A stretch of 16,600 bases of DNA from CAZRAL01 sp964598005. Its GTDB lineage: Bacteria > Pseudomonadota > Gammaproteobacteria > Burkholderiales > Usitatibacteraceae. Positions 15,228 to 16,600 of the stretch are shown here, piece by piece (position 1 is the first letter of the stretch; each line of letters begins with the position of its first letter). The notes below the pieces were generated by a model. The model searched no databases and was not told the origin of the DNA. It saw only the letters and a list, made by a program, of their open reading frames with translations. Made by a program: the position numbers and the translations under genes. The stretch is from positions 1-16,600 of the forward strand of contig CAZRAL010000056.1 in NCBI GenBank assembly GCA_964598005.1, in the 5' to 3' direction.

Positions 15228-15302
15228 TCGTGGTGCCACATGAAGATTTGATATGTGCACAATGTAAATTTTTAGGCATACTTATTCTGAAAGGGGCAAA
15301 AT

Positions 15303-15476
15303 TTATTTGCCAGATGAGTTATTAAGAGCTAATGGCTTAAGCAGTACTTCCATTTCCTGCATCATGGTTTCACCAAGCTTGGTAAAGGAGCATTCTTGCC
15401 GAATGGAGATAAGGGCTAACTCCAGGCTTTCATCAAGTGTGTTTGAATACCAGCTACCACGCTTCCTTGCAATCAT
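15303..15476 (-). CDS. Short unrecognised ORF upstream of tupB
   Basis: ATG 15476 gives a 57-aa product starting MIARKRGSWYSNTLDESLEL and ending in NNSSGK. The frame is open for about 15 more codons upstream without a start, so it could be the remnant of a longer gene. It is charged and partly helical with one cysteine. The segment FTKLGETMMQEMEVLLKPL faintly recalls the end of the ModE DNA-binding domain (LTxxGxxLxxxYxxME), which would suit a place before a tungstate operon, but the preceding part does not fit. No ribosome site is visible. It may not be a gene. Confidence 0.28.
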   Translation of the reverse strand: MIARKRGSWYSNTLDESLELALISIRQECSFTKLGETMMQEMEVLLKPLALNNSSGK

Positions 15477-15504
15477 TTGACAATCGAAATTGTCGGAATA
15501 ACAT
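15477..15504 (+). promoter_or_regulatory. Candidate promoter overlapping an inverted repeat
   Basis: TTGACA (15477-15482) and TAACAT (15499-15504) are 16 bp apart and point toward the YcxB-like gene. A perfect 6-bp inverted repeat GACAAT-CGAA-ATTGTC (15479-15494) overlaps the -35 box and could be an operator. On the other strand it forms a UUCG-loop hairpin two bases before the short ORF. Confidence 0.33.
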
Positions 15505-15587
15505 CTTGTAAAAAACTTGCTCTATTATCACATCACATTACCCGCTCAGGTGAGCACTGCATCTCGGGTAAATCGGCTCAGGAAAAT

Positions 15588-16077
15588 ATGCAAGCCCAAT
15601 ATCGAATTTCTGAAGACGATTATGTCAACGCAATGAAACTAGGTGTGGGCAACGGCACTCAAAAAAATTGAGTGTAACTTGTTTGGGGTTGACTATTCCC
15701 CTCGCGCTGATTGCTTTGTTCAGCACATCGTCGCTTCAAGAGGCTGCAATAGTGGCGCTTATTGCCTGCTTTGTGGGAGGCACGACGGGATCTTATGTCA
15801 TACCATTGATAGCACGCCGAGACTATAGAAAGTACAAAGCCATGCACGGCGTTTTTACCGTTGAATTGCACGAGGATGGGCTTCGGATTGGTGCCGAAAT
15901 AGGAGAGACCAGACTCGTATGGAACAAAATCCTGAAGTGGCGGCACGACGAGCGTTATGTGCTGATTTACCTGATGCCGCGGCTTTTTTCCTTGTTCCAA
16001 AATCGGTCGAATCGAGCGGATTTGATGTTTCTTTGTTGGTAAGCAAGCTCTCGCAACAGGTTGGGGCGGCGGCATGA
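15588..16077 (+). pseudogene. YcxB-like membrane protein, two frameshifts
   Basis: The intended product is about 164 aa. The N-terminus MQAQYRISEDDYVNAMKL (ATG 15588, AGGA just before it) runs in one frame to a TGA at 15669. The middle continues in another frame from the A7 run at 15661-15667: two membrane helices (LSVTCLGLTIPLALIALF; about AAIVALIACFVGGTTG), then the cytoplasmic YcxB-like part GVFTVELHEDGLRIGAE and LVWNKILKWRHDERYVLIYL. At the T6 run 15984-15989 the sense shifts again to FFLVPKSVESSGFDVSLLVSK and stops at 16075-16077. Adding one A and one T restores a full-length protein. It is either a recent pseudogene or homopolymer under-calling in the assembly. Function of the family is unknown. 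Confidence 0.75.
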
Positions 16078-16453
16078 ATTTCTAAATCAACAGTGACACA
16101 AGGGAAGTCACAGGCAGGTTGAGCCCTGCGACAAAGTGTAGCTGATAAAACTAGCGTTGCTTGACAAGTAGCCTGTCATATATGGACGCCCCCGGAACTG
16201 CAACAACAATCAATTTGTGTTGAACAAAACAGATAAAGATTGCAGCCATATATTCGGACTTTAATTGTGGCCAACAATGGCCTAGTCCCTGATGGAATCC
16301 GCTGGCTGGGGCTCTATCATTCCGACGCACTCGAGGTGCGATGACAGGTACGAGCTTACCCGGCCACGGTCTAACCTGTTTTGCCATCACTTCATGATTG
16401 CCTGTGCAATCGGTGGAAACGCTCCTTTGCAGTTAGTTACGATTTCATTCCAG

Positions 16454-16478
16454 CCCCCGGCTTTGCCGATGGGGTTTT
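16454..16478 (+). terminator. Terminator-like hairpin
   Basis: CCCCCGGC-TTT-GCCG-AT-GGGG followed by TTTT forms a GC-rich stem with a two-base bulge and a short T-run. No gene directly precedes it on the plus strand; the nearest is the broken YcxB-like gene 375 bp upstream. Between 16078 and 16453 I see no convincing gene or element. Confidence 0.4.
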
Positions 16479-16484
16479 ATGCAG

Positions 16485-16533
16485 CCGTGCGGTTCATGTG
16501 GCAGTGGGTTGTTCTGCCACATGATCCGCACGG
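16485..16533. repeat. 20-bp near-perfect inverted repeat
   Basis: Arms at 16485-16504 (starting CCGTGCGGTTCATGTGGCAG) and 16514-16533 match at 19 of 20 positions around a 9-nt loop TGGGTTGTT. There is no T-run, so it is not an ordinary terminator. It could be a REP-like or transposon-end palindrome; no associated ORF lies inside the window. Confidence 0.6.
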
Positions 16534-16600
16534 AACAAGCATTCTTTCCTTAGAACGTGTTCATAATCTTCGTAGCAGTAACGCTAAGAAAGCCAATGAC

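Noticed and set aside
15662..15668. A-AAA-AAT as a programmed -1 frameshift site in the YcxB-like gene
   Set aside because: A -1 slip here would restore the frame, but a second shift at a T-run is also needed and no stimulatory hairpin or Shine-Dalgarno is evident. Two one-base losses are simpler.
16151..16390. 79-aa minus-strand ORF
   Set aside because: No ribosome site, no recognisable motif, and no neighbour to support it. It may be a chance frame.
16487..16500. GTGCGGTTC as a group II intron 5' end after a terminator
   Set aside because: GTGCG alone is too short, the bases are tied up in a 20-bp palindrome, and no maturase or domain V is visible before the window ends.
40..16563. Similar 15-mers at the two window ends (CTTAGAACNTGTTCA, inverted, at 40-54 and 16549-16563)
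   Set aside because: A 14/15 match between two sites anywhere in 16.6 kb is expected several times by chance, so this alone does not show ends of one element.

Overview
The window reads as a chromosomal segment of a betaproteobacterium. AlgZ/AlgR next to argH, cyaY diverging from lptM-lysA, and glnA followed by a DUF4124 protein are arrangements typical of Beta-/Gammaproteobacteria. The mid GC content and gene order would suit the Nitrosomonadales, but that placement is inference. Most of the window is housekeeping. The accessory content is a tungstate-uptake operon, a lysine-rich histone-like gene, two small inverted-repeat elements and a broken membrane-protein gene.

Layout, left half: an algZ-algR-type two-component pair (minus strand, 62-1869) diverges from argH (plus, 1915-3315). 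A MarR-family regulator with a four-cysteine tail (minus, 3340-3933) follows. Its upstream region holds a perfect 13-bp palindrome and a second related copy, and a third copy lies 300 bp before the histone-like gene. A 110-bp MITE-like element with a short target duplication sits at the 3' end of cyaY (minus). Then come lptM and lysA (plus), a 365-bp gene-free stretch, and a histone H1/AlgP-like gene (6343-6777) built on four 69-bp tandem repeats. A perfect 30-bp bidirectional terminator closes it.

Middle: mgtE, mtgA and aroE lie on the minus strand (6864-9923); aroE and mtgA overlap. A 297-bp element with 23-bp terminal inverted repeats fills most of the gap before glnA. It ends 13 bp from a good sigma-54 (-24/-12) promoter. 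glnA (10440-11849) ends at a strong terminator and is followed by a secreted DUF4124 protein. The ntrBC pair that often follows is not present.

Right half: tupB-tupC-tupA (minus, 12910-15180) encodes a complete tungstate ABC importer. Its genes overlap and are more AT-rich than the left half, which suggests acquisition. Upstream lie a short unrecognised ORF and a YcxB-like membrane protein gene (15588-16077), split by two one-base homopolymer frameshifts. The last 520 bp hold no convincing gene but contain a terminator-like hairpin and a 20-bp near-perfect inverted repeat.

Functional threads: amino-acid synthesis (argH, lysA, aroE), nitrogen assimilation (glnA), cell envelope (lptM, mtgA, AlgZ/AlgR signalling), and metal or oxyanion handling (cyaY, mgtE, tupABC).
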